Origin: Tricholoma matsutake
Lineage: Eukaryota > Basidiomycota > Agaricomycetes > Agaricales > Tricholomataceae
Assembly (NCBI GenBank): GCA_026075535.2
Contig: AP026544.2
Span: 434,001 to 498,000 of the forward strand
Length of the DNA: 64,000 nucleotides
Reading direction: 5' to 3'
Shown: positions 35,238 through 45,425 of the stretch, piece by piece
Layout: each line of letters opens with the position of its first letter
How positions within the stretch are numbered: the first letter of the stretch is position 1
Position numbers and translations under genes: made by a program
The notes under the pieces: model-generated
Database searches by the model: none
What the model saw: the letters and a program-made list of their open reading frames with translations, nothing else
What the model was told of the DNA's origin: nothing

Positions 35238-36440
35238 GACGGTGAACTTAGGTAGCATGGGCTCCATGATCCCCGCGTCTGCAGGCCCTCTGGACGACAA
35301 ATCGGTTACATCCGCTATCACAGGCCCACATACCATCGTCATGAAGCTCCTCGGCTGCAACGTCTCAATCCTCCATGGGCGAACTTGTTGGGATCATTGG
35401 CAGTCTCGTCCTCTCAGATTCTCATAATAACTCCGCAGTGATTTATACTGACCATCTCAACTCAACTAGACTGATCGATGATAGCAAAACCTCCGCTAAT
35501 ATTGAGGCTCGCCTTCATCACATGAATGGCCACTCCTATTATATTATAAGTGGATACTTCATCTTATTAGTACTCAACAGACTGTCATCCACTACACAAG
35601 GGGCCACTCAGCTGAGTCTTCCACTCCTTCTATTCTCAATGCATCCACAGACTATTACACCTCTAAATCTCAACACATCCACTCATACTTACATTATGCT
35701 CCTCTCCCCACCTTCTTCATGGATCCCTTCACCTTTTTCACCCCTATTGACGGCTGGATTGAGTCAAACATTAGAGGTTTCACTGATCATGTGCTCTCAG
35801 ATCAGAGCTCTCGCAAACTCAAGCTCAATCATGGCCTACGCTTAGTACAATCAGTCTACAACCCCCCCCCCCCCCCCCCCAGCCTATCTCTACCTATGCT
35901 CCTTATCTTGCTATTCTGCACTCGTTCAACTCTATGCACATTCTGGACAGCTCCCCACAGCGATGCATCTCCACTCCCAACACAAAATCAACTCCTATCA
36001 ATGCTGTTTTGGCTGTCATGATGCTCCAGAGGATGAACACCACCTCTTTGTTGAATGCCCTTACTTTGCAGAACTATGGTCCTTTAGCCTCTCAGTCATT
36101 TTGGAATACACAGAACTCAAGTGCCATGACTTGGTTGAAAAGCGCCTACTGCCTAGTGAAATAGTGCAATGCCTCATGAGTGCAGCTAAGTCCCTGTTCT
36201 CTGATGACGGTGCCATATGGCCACTACACCATACTGCCTTCTACCTAGGTTGGATCCCCAACATCTTCAAACTCCTGGGGTTTGAGCAGCATACACTACA
36301 CTCCTCCCTACACCCCTCTATTCAACTGTCTCACAACTTACACTCCATTGCGTTGGAATGGCATACTCAGTCAATTTGTCTTGCCAGTTGCATTTGGGGT
36401 CAAGTTCAGCATGTAACTGCCTCGGGAGCTGGTTTTTGAT
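35238..36440 (+). pseudogene. 5'-truncated non-LTR retrotransposon: RNase H-like tail and CCHC
   Basis: The reading begins LGSMGSMIPASAGPLDD and, after a frameshift near 35,375, continues with GELVGIIGSLVLSD, AVIYTDHLNSTRLIDDS and RLHHMNGHSYY, an RNase H-like segment of mushroom LINE-type elements (family knowledge, from memory). After more shifts come FFMDPFTFFTPIDGWIES and, past a C19 run, CCFGCHDAPEDEHHLFVEC, a C-C-H-C-like finger. The endonuclease and RT are absent, as expected for a 5'-truncated insertion. The frame ends at TGA 36,438. Confidence 0.65.
35862..35880 (+). repeat. Run of 19 cytosines
   Basis: A homopolymer inside the LINE tail where the reading frame changes. The length may be a sequencing estimate. 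Confidence 0.8.
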
Positions 36441-37120
36441 TTAATGATGTTATACTACTACACATTGCACATCACAGTGTATTTTGTACTGCAGTGGTGG
36501 CAAGCTTTCCTCATCGAGGTTTTGATGCTACCCCACTAGTGCCCTTTACTTATTTGCTCATACTTCTACTTGGTCTATCAAGGCTTACTTATTAGTTTGT
36601 CCTTAGCTACTCATGTAGCATAGGTAGATATCAATATAGTAACATAGTAACACATGAACTTAGGTAGCATGAACATGTGAACTGAGTTACATTCAAAAGA
36701 TTGCTGTTGAAGTCTCTTCAAACATATTTTCAGGAAATCCATTTCAACACAGTTATTTAAATAATACATGTCCAAGTGCTGATGTATTTATATTAGAAAA
36801 ACTTGAGTGTGGAAGTTGCCGTTAGGTTTCTCCAAGTGAGACCTTTGCTTGTGACAATATGGTCACAGCATACAAATTTAGTGCTCACAAACTATGCAGA
36901 AAATATTCTGGCCTGGTAAAATACTGGTAAAATATTTCACATGACTATTTAGGCACAGATTTTCTGGATATCAAAAAAATTCTGGCACTATGCACATCCA
37001 ACCATTTGGATGGCTTACAACACTGTAACACAATTACATCCTAAATTCTGTTCAGTGACCATTATCCAGGACTGCTCCATCAATGTCAGGGATATCATGT
37101 GACAGGCTACTAAGCACATG
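36441..37120. other. AT-rich DNA, nothing recognised
   Basis: No frame with known motifs. AACTTAGGTAGCATG near 36,658 also occurs at 35,246, the left end of the LINE tail. The pair may be target-site or flank duplications of the LINE insertion (inference). Confidence 0.35.
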
Positions 37121-37325
37121 TAGTGTTTGAAAGTCCAGTCTATTGGACTGAAAAAAGACCATGGACTGAACCAAACCAGACTGATGGCAACTGGACCATC
37201 ATTTGCGGTTGCCCTAACATTTTCACAAGTCTGGTTCACAGTTCATCAATGATATGGTATCTCAATGGACCACCTAAAGACCAACCACAACTGGTTGTGG
37301 ACTGGACTTCAGTTGCATCAAGCTT
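37121..37325. mobile_element. hAT-like MITE, family A, partial copy
   Basis: Starts TAGTGTTTGAAAGTCCAGTC, the family A end. The interior is rich in CTGGTT and GGACCA words. The right end keeps only GACTGGACTT of the inverted terminus. Confidence 0.5.
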
Positions 37326-37860
37326 GGGAGGTATGAATATATGAATAAATGCTAATTACTTTTTGTAATAGTATACTTTACAGACTGAAATAAATACTAT
37401 TTTATTACTACTGTTATTTATGGGCAAGAGGGCCAAAGGTATGAGCTATTTCATGGGTGCTTATATACCTGTGGCAGTGCATGGACCATTTGGTCATGCT
37501 TGTGCTCACAAAAAAACAAAGTGGCACCATTTGCCAGATGACCCACGACCACCAGCACAATGACACATGACTCCCATGAATGTCGCATTCAATGCAAACT
37601 GCCACCTCAACCACCCCCGCCCCCCTCAAACCCCGATATACAGCAACAAATGGCAATGCACATGGCTGCAAATAGGGAATGCCAGGGGTAACCCTCAGGT
37701 AAATTTTCCCATACCCATACTTGTACCTGTGAACACCATACCTGCATGGGTAGGGGTACAGTATTACCATGGGTTTCCACTGGTTACCCATGCTTATTCA
37801 CAGGTTTTGGCAGAAATATGTATTTTAACAGTTTAGTTACACTAAATTAATATATAGAAA
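37326..37860. other. Unrecognised DNA with a GGGTAACC patch
   Basis: Contains GCCAGGGGTAACCC near 37,680 and GGTTACCCATGC near 37,785, which look like inverted ends of a small element related to the 23.2/32.1-kb patches. No gene seen. Confidence 0.35.
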
Positions 37861-38633
37861 AAAAGAAAAACCCCTCCACTCACATTTGCAGCAAGGGAGG
37901 GGGTGGTGGTGGTGGTGGTGGTTGTCGCTCAGAACAACATGAGAAACCACCCCCTACTCATGTTTGGAGCAAGGGAGGGGGGGTGGTGCCTGTGGGCCTC
38001 ATCCTGTTGTGCTCTCATCTTGTCATCTCTTCATCATCCCATCTCATTGTCTCATTGTCATCCCATCTTGTCATCCCATCATGTTGTTGTCCCATCATGT
38101 TGTTGTCCCATTGTGTTATCGTCCCATTGTGTTGTTCCCTGTCTTATCATTGCCCCACCTTGTCACCCTGTCATCTTGCCACCCTGTTACTTGCCACCAC
38201 CATTACTTGCTACCCCGCTGCCCCCATGCCCTGTCATCTGGTCATCTTGTCGTTCCATCGTTTTGCTGCTGTTGCTTGCCATCATCATTGTTGTCCTCAT
38301 TCCACTCACAATCCACCCCACAAGCAGTGGCTTGTCTGGCTGGGTGTGGGTGGTGTGCCCTTTCTCTGTCGCTGTCATTCCTGTTTCTGTTATCCACCCT
38401 GCTCACAGCTGCTCACAGTGGTAGTGTGGGTGTGTCATTTTGCCATCATCTTGTTGTTGTCCATCCCGTTGTCCTAGTCTTGTCATCCCGTCATTGTTGC
38501 TGTTGTTAGGAGTAGTAGTTAGTATCTAAAAAGTTTGTCAGTAACAAAAAAACAACATGAGAAAAAAGAAAAACTTACATAAGGCCCAGTTGGGGGTGCT
38601 ATGAGTGTGGCATGGTGGTGGTGGCCATCATTA

Positions 38634-38700
38634 TTGTTGTTGTTCATTGTTGTTGTTGTTGTTGTTGTTGTTCATTGTTGTTGTTGTTGTTGTTATTGTT

Positions 38701-38731
<31 letters not shown>

Positions 38732-38838
38732 CATTGTTGTTGTTGTTGTTGTTATTGTTCATTGTTGTTGTTGTTGTTGTTGTTGTTCATTGTTGTTGTT
38801 GTTGTTGTTGTTGTTCATTGTTGTTGTTGTTGTTGTGC
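38634..38838. repeat. (GTT)n minisatellite with CATT spacers
   Basis: Runs of six to nine GTT triplets are separated by CATT in a higher-order unit repeated about six times. Long frames across it encode only Val, Cys or Leu runs and are not genes. Confidence 0.92.
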
Positions 38839-39098
38839 CTCCATTTTGTCATCGTCGTCCCCATCTTCAATGCTCCCCATTTCCACCAAAATATTACACT
38901 CCCCCACCTATTCTTGTTGGACTCCATGGATTTCAGAAATTCCAGTTGGAATCCACTGGAATCCACTGGATTCAACTGGAGGGCTGTTCTTCCATCAGTT
39001 GCACAAGAACAAAAAAAATAAAAAATAAAACTCAAAACTTACATATGGCCTGTTTCCCTGTTGTTTCCCTGTTGTCATTCATAGCCCCCACAACCCAT

Positions 39099-39120
39099 CC
39101 TATGAGCTTGTGCTCATAGG
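39099..39120. repeat. GAGC hairpin, TATGAGC form
   Basis: CCTATGAGC, loop TTGT, GCTCATAGG: nine perfect pairs. Confidence 0.85.
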
Positions 39121-39209
39121 GATTGGGTGGGTGCCATGACATTCGGCGGTGGTCTTCTGCCCCTCTTTGCTCACACCTGCCGCTATAGCAAACTGCACCC
39201 ATCATCCAC

Positions 39210-39230
39210 CCTATGAGCAGTTCTCATAGG
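39210..39230. repeat. GAGC hairpin, TATGAG form
   Basis: CCTATGAG, loop CAGTT, CTCATAGG: eight perfect pairs. Confidence 0.85.
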
Positions 39231-39342
39231 TGTGGGGGTGGGTGCTGTGGTGCTCAGTGCTGTCTTGCCCTAGTGGTGGTGGTGGTGTCACTGGTGGTGG
39301 TTGTCGTCCTTGTCGTATGGCCCTGGTGCACCTGCCATCCAC

Positions 39343-39364
39343 CCAACAAGCAGTTGCTTGTTGG
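39343..39364. repeat. AAGC hairpin, AACAAGC form
   Basis: CCAACAAGC, loop AGTT, GCTTGTTGG: nine perfect pairs. Both arms differ from the AATGAGC form in a compensating way. Confidence 0.85.
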
Positions 39365-39536
39365 CATGCTGGGGCCTGCAGGGTCGATTCCTGTCATTTG
39401 GGTGTGCTGGAGTCAGTGTCAGCACTGGCATCATCATTGGGTCATCATGGCAGGGACCTTGTGCCATTCTGTGGGGCCCTGGTGCTTGTTCCTCCTCCTC
39501 ATCAGTGCCCACCATCATCCACTTGCCCTACCCAAC

Positions 39537-39556
39537 CTGCAAGCAGATGCTTGCAG
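39537..39556. repeat. AAGC hairpin, CTGCAAGC form
   Basis: CTGCAAGC, loop AGAT, GCTTGCAG: eight perfect pairs. Confidence 0.85.
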
Positions 39557-39841
39557 CAGTGGGAATGGGTGGCAGGTCAGTGTTGTTGTGGCATTCTGTT
39601 GGGGTGGGGGGGTTGAGCACATATGGGGGTTGCTGGGTGCTTACCAGGCAGGTATCCCACTCCTGGGGTCTCCCAGCATTCCTCTGCACTTTCCTAACCC
39701 ATATTGACAGCCTCACATCCCATTTGAATGGGGAGGAGGGGATTGGGTGGCCTTGGTGTCATCGCCTGGTCCTACTGGTGGTCATGGTGCTGTTTGGCAT
39801 CATTGTCATTGTCATACAGCCCTGGTGCACCCACCATCCAC

Positions 39842-39863
39842 CCAATGAGCAGTTGCTCATTGG
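39842..39863. repeat. GAGC hairpin, AATGAGC form
   Basis: CCAATGAGC, loop AGTT, GCTCATTGG: nine perfect pairs. Confidence 0.85.
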
Positions 39864-40469
39864 CATAGCTCCATTGTCCCTTGGTCATTGTCGCCAGGTG
39901 GCCCTGGCCCTGTGCTGGTGCTGGTGCTTGTCATCAGTGCCTGCTGTCATCCACTCACCCTGTGAGCAGGTGCTTGCAGTGGTTGGAGTGGGTGGTGCCA
40001 TGGATATCTGTTGTGGGGGGGGGGGGGGGGCATGTCAGTGTGATGTGGCATGCATACAGGGGTTGGTGGGTGCTTACTAGGCAGGTATCCCCCTTCTGGG
40101 GTCTCCTGGCATCCCTCTGCACCCTCTTAGCCCATGTCTCAAGCCTCACATCCCATTTGAATGGGAAGGAGGAGATTGGGTGGGCATGAGCATGTGTTGT
40201 GTGTTTTTCATCATGGCAGGTCATCCCCAGTAGTATAGAACCAAAAAAGCAATAAAATACAATTAGTTAGTTGATAAAAACAAAAAGAGAAAAAAAAAAC
40301 TTATATGGCCCAAACAACAGTTGCCATTATTTGGGCCCTTGTTATGTCCAGTTGGCTCATTTGAAGGTGGTGGTGATGGTGGGAGTGGGCATGGCAATGG
40401 CAGTGGCAGATGTATATGCAGTGGTGGTGGTAGAGTGGAGAGGAGAGGAGGGAGGGAGGGAGGCAGCAT

Positions 40470-40796
40470 TAGGGAACTGCATGGGTTTTACCTGCAGGTT
40501 TCCCATGCTTTTATTTCCTAATTTATTCAATGAGTTTTGCATAAAAACTCATGAAAAAATAATTTTCTGATAGCTATTCAATGGATGCTTGTGATACAAG
40601 GGACAAAATAATTTATTTTCAACCTTGTCACATGACAGATGTCTCCCAAATATTGTTTTATGTGTTAGATCACAAGAGCCAACAAAAAGCTTGCAGAAAA
40701 TCTTTTTTTCATGATTTTTCATGCAAAACTCATTGTTGAATAAATTAGGAAATAAAAGTGTGGGAAACCCGCAGGTAAACCCCATGCAGTTCCCTA
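40470..40796. mobile_element. Long-TIR MITE, hAT-like, 327 bp
   Basis: Ends TAGGGAACTGCATGG and its inverse, with nearly matching arms of roughly 100 bp. GGCAGCAT is exactly duplicated on both sides (40,462-40,469 and 40,797-40,804). An 8-bp duplication and ends starting TAG fit hAT. The mirrored peptide-like frames on the two strands are produced by the arms and are not genes. The element is inserted in a module of the array. Confidence 0.85.
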
Positions 40797-40907
40797 GGCA
40801 GCATTGATGATGGTGGTGGTGATGAGCTGGCAGATGATGCGGCTAACCACTTTGTCATCCACAGCCACTGGATATGGTATCTAGGTTGACTAGTAGGCAT
40901 ACTTATA

Positions 40908-40990
40908 ATGACTGCATGATGTAGTGGTTAATTGCCATACTTAGTGGCTGGTAACTTGCTGAGGTTGAGTGTTTGATTATTAGTATGCAC
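40908..40990 (+). mobile_element. tRNA-like SINE head, diverged
   Basis: ACTGCATGATGTAGTGGTTAA resembles an A box and GTGTTTGATTATT about 47 bp later resembles a decayed B box. It aligns with the better copy at 42,271. Confidence 0.4.
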
Positions 40991-42267
40991 AAAAATTTTA
41001 CTTGGTGAAACATGTGCAGCATCTGGTGGAATCCAGTGGAATCTGGTTAATTGTGTGAATTATCAGTCTGGCAAGATTCTGGGGATTCCAGTTGCAAATT
41101 TGATCAATATTCCATCCAGAATTGTTCTACATAGGGAAAACTACATACAAAAAAAATTCCAGAAATTCTGGTTGGACTAACCAGAATCTGACTGGAATAG
41201 GTGGCTTAGTGTAATCCACCCAGTGAGCAGTTGTTCATGGCAGCGGTTGGGGGTGCTATGGTGGTGGTGGTCTGGATTGTGAGTCTTGAAGCATGTCGTG
41301 AGTGAATCAACAAGGTCATATGACCCCTCACCTGACTGGAAGTTTGGTACCAGAATACCCATAACCCACGGGTAAGGGTACAGTTTTGCATGGGTATGGC
41401 AATCCCATACCTGTACCTGTGACCAGAGACCTGTGGTGTTACCTGTACCCATGCTATTCCTTACCTCGGTATTGGTTGGTGCATCTTCCTGGTCCTGAGT
41501 GGCTTTTGTCTGTTGCTGCTGTTGCTGTCATAGTCCCTGTTGTCCCACATGGTTGCTGTCATTGTGTCATTCCCATTGTCCTGTGTCCCATGGTGCTCCT
41601 CATTGTGCTCCCCACTGTGCATTCCTGTTGGTGGCTGTGCTTTGTATTCTGGGGGTTCTGGTGCTGGTAGGCAGTGGTGTCATCATCATTGTCATCACCT
41701 GCACACACTCATGATCCACCCTACGAGCAGAGGCTCACAGGTGTGGGGTGGGTGTGTCATCTGTTACTGGGGTTTTTTGCATTTGGCAGTCATTACCATT
41801 AGTGTACAACCTAAAAATTAATAAAGTACAATTAGTTAGTTCATAAAAACCAAAATAAAAAACAAGAAGACTTATGTAGGACCCAAACAATGCAATCTGC
41901 ATCATCTGGGCCCTATGTGGTTTGTTTGTGGCCCTTTCAGTCATCTTGTTGTCATAACATTGTTACCTAAAAAATGAGATGAATTAGTTGTAATAACAAA
42001 AAGAAAACAAAAAAGACTTATGTAGCATCATTTGGGTCCATGTTCTGTCCAGTCACGTTTGAAGGTGGTGGTGATGGTGGAGTGGGCATGGGAATGGTGG
42101 TGGCAGGTGTGCATGCAGTGTTGGAGGTGGTAGAGTGGAGGGGAGGGAGGGAGGTTGCAATGTCGATGTTGGTGGTGGTGAGTGTGATGGCAACATTGAT
42201 GACATGACTGTGTGCTTTGTCATACAAAGCCAAACACTAGGTATGTAGAGTTGCATCAATAGCAACA

Positions 42268-42345
42268 CAATGGCTGCATAGTGTAATGGTAATGTGTGTC
42301 TGTGCTTTATTAGTTGATCATGAGGCTATGAGTTTGAATATCCTT
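42268..42345 (+). mobile_element. tRNA-like SINE head
   Basis: TAGTGTAATGG at 42,279-42,289 fits the polymerase III A box consensus. AGTTTGAATAT at 42,331-42,341 fits the B box with CG changed to TG. The spacing is that of a tRNA with a long variable region. No tRNA fold or CCA end was established, so a SINE head or tRNA relic is likelier than an active tRNA. Confidence 0.5.
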
Positions 42346-42599
42346 CAGGTCATTATTTTGCTAAGCTCAAATGGTCTGTTCAGATGCATGCAGACTGTCC
42401 TTGCTGGTCCTTGGTGTCTGATCTCAGATGCAGACAGCCAAAATCCATGGAATCTGGGTAAAAAGTGTGGAATCTGAGCTAGTCCATGCAGATCCATGCA
42501 GACTGTCTGCTCCTGTTGCATAACTAAAACTGTTCATCAGATGGGTTGTAAATCTGTGTGGAGTCCACACAGTTCCACACAGAACATATGGGGCAGTGT

Positions 42600-42814
42600 A
42601 AAGACCTCTCTTGCAGGGACAGAGAGAACAATGGAAGATACTACCAAAATCAAATGCCAAGTTTATGTTGGCTTCAACAATGGCACATGAGCAGTCAAAG
42701 TACTTGTCTCTTGAAACTTCCATAATATTACCCCTCCTGACAACCCCACACCTCCTGAACCCATTGAACTTACACCTGATATGCTGCATGAGGGGGAGGC
42801 TGGAGGGATCATGC
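42600..42814 (+). pseudogene. pol: Ty1/Copia integrase C-terminal linker
   Basis: In one frame with two stops: KCQVYVGFNNGT, stop, AVKVLVS, stop, NFHNITPPDNPTPPEPIEL. This is the segment between Copia integrase and RT, where a V-x-V-S-x-N-x-x-F block and a proline-rich linker are usual. It is cut at GGIM by Gypsy-2 and resumes at 48,859. Confidence 0.7.
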
Positions 42815-43219
42815 TGTTAGGAAACCACCCCATTACCTAATAAAATTTCATTGTTATTTTATTATGTCGAATTATGCTACATGACACCAAATGATGCTAC
42901 ACTTTGATAGCATGAGATTTTTATTTCACACGCATCAAAAATATGTATGCGCATGTACGAGTGCATCTGTAATAACAATGTATAATATATGTAACATAGT
43001 ATATAAACCCTAAATATATGCCTAGGGGACCCCAGTTGTGTTCTCTTAGGTATTCCACCTATGCTTTTGGTGTGAAAGGCCTTTGTCAACAAACTCACCT
43101 ATAAAAAACCCCTTGCATCAAAACCATCAGTTCCACCATCACATGCGTGGATCCTGCCCCCTTCTTGTAGAGAGAACCCACACAGTCTTAGCTAGCAGAT
43201 AGTGGGTGTCACCCTAACA
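42815..43219 (+). repeat. Gypsy-2 5' LTR
   Basis: Begins TGTTAGGAAACC and ends CACCCTAACA; contains GTATATAAACCC. Confidence 0.93.
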
Positions 43220-43644
43220 GAAGAACACAACTACCCATATCAGTGCACCTTCTCTTACTTGTGCATATGTCATTGTTTCACTGCGCCACATCCAATTACT
43301 CATCCTTTTGGCATGAGCCAGAAGTACTTGTATATATGTAATCTACCTTTTCTTTCATAAGCTGATGCCAGGCCTCGCCTTACATTGCAACTGCCAGTGA
43401 TCAAGAGGCAGCGCTCATCATTAGGACAGCTGCAACCAGACAACCAATTGGATCTGGTTTAGTTACAATTTACATCACTCTATTTGGATGACTATTTTAG
43501 TTACAAGCTGAATTCAGTGTTATCTCTGAGATCAGGCACTGTTGGAAGGGTTATTGATCCGAAGTGTCAAATTAGGCGCCTGACAAACAATGAGAAAAAA
43601 TCTTGAATTTGTTGAAGAAGAGATTCATCACAGATTTTACAATT

Positions 43645-44641
43645 ATGTCTGAACCCTCAACTTCTAATCCCGGTCCTAATCCTGTTCCCACACCAGCACT
43701 AGAGGCGAAAATTGATGTGCTTACAGTGCAAATGTCCCAATTAGCATCAGTGTTGGCAGCATCACAGCCCAGACAAGCAGAAGTACAGCCAGAGATGACA
43801 GGAGAAAGAGATGATGAGATGGAGGAGATAGTGGAGTGGATGTTGCAGGAGGATGAGATGGTGGAGAAATCTGGAAATGGAAAAGTGTGCTTACCTAAGT
43901 ATGCACCCCGACAAATCTTTGATGGTACCATGGAGAATACAAAATCCTTCATCAGCTCTATAGTATTGTACATCCATGGGAGGAAGCCAGAGTTTTGTAC
44001 AGCCAAGTCTAGGATTATGTTTGCTCTCTCATACATTCAGGGGGGGAAAGCACAGTTCTGGAGAAACAAGGCTATTAATCAAATTGCTGTGGGAAATAAA
44101 CCATTTGCAACCTTCAAGGAATTTCTGGAGAGATTGGAGGCACAGTTTGGAGACCCTAATCCAAAGGCAACAGCCAATGCTAAATTAAAGACCATGCGCC
44201 AAGGTTCCCTAACAGTGGATGAATTTATTTTGCAGTTCAAAGCAGAAGCTTCACAAACGGACACGGGAGAACCCATGTTGGTAGAGTTTTTGAAAGCAGG
44301 ATTAAATCCCTCTTTATTCAAGTTGATGTATGGAAGTAGTAAATTTGGAAAGTCATCAGGAGGAAAGTCTGAGAAAGGAAAGGTGCCTCAGGTGCAAGCT
44401 CTGAGGGCACAGCCACCGGCCATGGCAGTGACACCTATAGTTACAGAGTCAGCAGCAGCAGCAGAGGCAATGGAGGTTGATCAAGCAGGGAGATGAGCCC
44501 CACTTAAATGTTTTAACTGCGGGCAGTTAGAACACATTTGTAGGAATGGTAGGCAGAAAAGAAAGATTAGGGAAGCTACAATTGAGGAATTGAAGCCAGA
44601 GGAAGGCAAGCAGAAGAATTTTGTGGAAGAGTCCCAGTGAA
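43645..44641 (+). pseudogene. gag: Gypsy-2 gag
   Basis: The frame from MSEPSTSNPGPN to a TGA at 44,494 is open. It lacks about 100 bp present in Gypsy-1, which removes the two stops seen there but also the LPSMPEKLEEW segment. After the TGA come APLKCFNCGQLEHICRN and a Gly where the last Cys of the zinc knuckle should be (CGT-type change), so the knuckle is damaged. The capsid block matches Gypsy-1. Confidence 0.85.
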
Positions 44642-44807
44642 GGTTTCCCCATTGGTGACCCAGAATCATTATAATGTATTAGTATCCGAGGAAACACAAA
44701 GTAAATTAGAAAAGGAAATTGAGGAGGAGTACAACTGTTGTCAATCACGTGACCAAGGAAATTGCTGAGCACTATTTCCAAAAACCCCTAAATTTTTTAT
44801 TTGCTCT

Positions 44808-45425
44808 GTGCAAATAGAACCCGAAATCACCTTGACTGTGGGACCCAAGACAGTGGACACACATGCAGCTATTGATGTGGAAGTGTTGCTTGATAGTGGT
44901 GCTACAGGATTATTCATTAATTGGTCCTTAATTACCGCAAACAGTATTAACACATGCAAGCTGGCGCAACCTATAATGGTGTATAATATTGATGGAACAG
45001 TCAATTGTGGAGGAACTATCAAGGAGGAGGTGACTATGGTCCTAAAGTATCAGGAGCATCAGGAGCAAGCTGTATTCAAAGTGTGCAATCTTGGGAAAAC
45101 CAATCTAATAATAGGATGTCCATGGTTACAGAAGCATAATCCAGAAATTGATTGGAAAACTGGGAAAGTACAAATGACTCATTGTCCTAAGGAATGTAAT
45201 GTGTATGGGAGGAAGATGAAGATGGAAAAAAGGAAAAAGAAAGAGAAAGAATGTCCGAGGAAGTATTCTGTTATGATGGAAGAAGTGGAGGATGAGGAAA
45301 TGCCAAATGGGGAAGTTCCAATCATGATTGAGAAAGAAGAGCAGAAGCAAACCTTTAGAGCAATTCATGGAGGACAGTCGTGGGACAAGAATATTGTGAA
45401 GGTGGAGAAGCCAGTGGAGGAATAG
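44808..45425 (+). pseudogene. pol: Gypsy-2 aspartic protease
   Basis: Carries VLLDSGATGLFIN and DLGKTNLIIG-like NLGKTNLIIGCPWL. Ends at TAG, as in Gypsy-1. The part after 45,210 is identical to Gypsy-1. Confidence 0.85.

Larger units (their letters stand above)
37861..42240 (-). repeat. Low-complexity module array with hairpins and conserved introns
   Basis: Imperfect modules follow each other for over 4 kb. On the minus strand each has an exon-like block rich in GAT and GGT codons, a GAGCAG hairpin, and a short intron with donor GTAAGT (intact at 38,571 and 39,033; decayed elsewhere), a CTAACTAA-type branch site and TTTTTAGGTT acceptor. Two modules give related peptides: VRKVQRNAGRPQEWDTCLVS (39,528-39,716) and KRVQRDARRPQKGDTCLVST (39,955-40,224). 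I do not recognise the protein. No module has a complete open frame. Confidence 0.5.

Noticed and set aside
37903..38509. Overlapping plus-strand ORFs of 160-180 aa
   Set aside because: Three overlapping frames are open in the same GT/CA-rich stretch. They repeat simple His, Cys, Ser and Val runs and no one frame is favoured.
38601..39119. Long open frames of Val, Cys or Leu runs across the GTT repeats
   Set aside because: All three frames are open because the triplet repeat has no stop. Composition is pure low complexity without any domain.
40271..40785. Facing ORFs with similar peptides (FTCRFPMLLFPNLF and FTCGFPTLLFPNLF)
   Set aside because: They are the two arms of the inverted-repeat MITE read outward from each side.
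38317..41745. GAGCAG hairpins as Helitron 3' ends
   Set aside because: Helitron ends need a hairpin 10-12 bp before CTRR with a T after it. Only the 10.3- and 16.1-kb copies have a CTAG nearby, with the wrong following base and unequal spacing.
42268..42345. Functional tRNA gene
   Set aside because: No convincing acceptor stem or anticodon arm could be drawn, and the B box is decayed.
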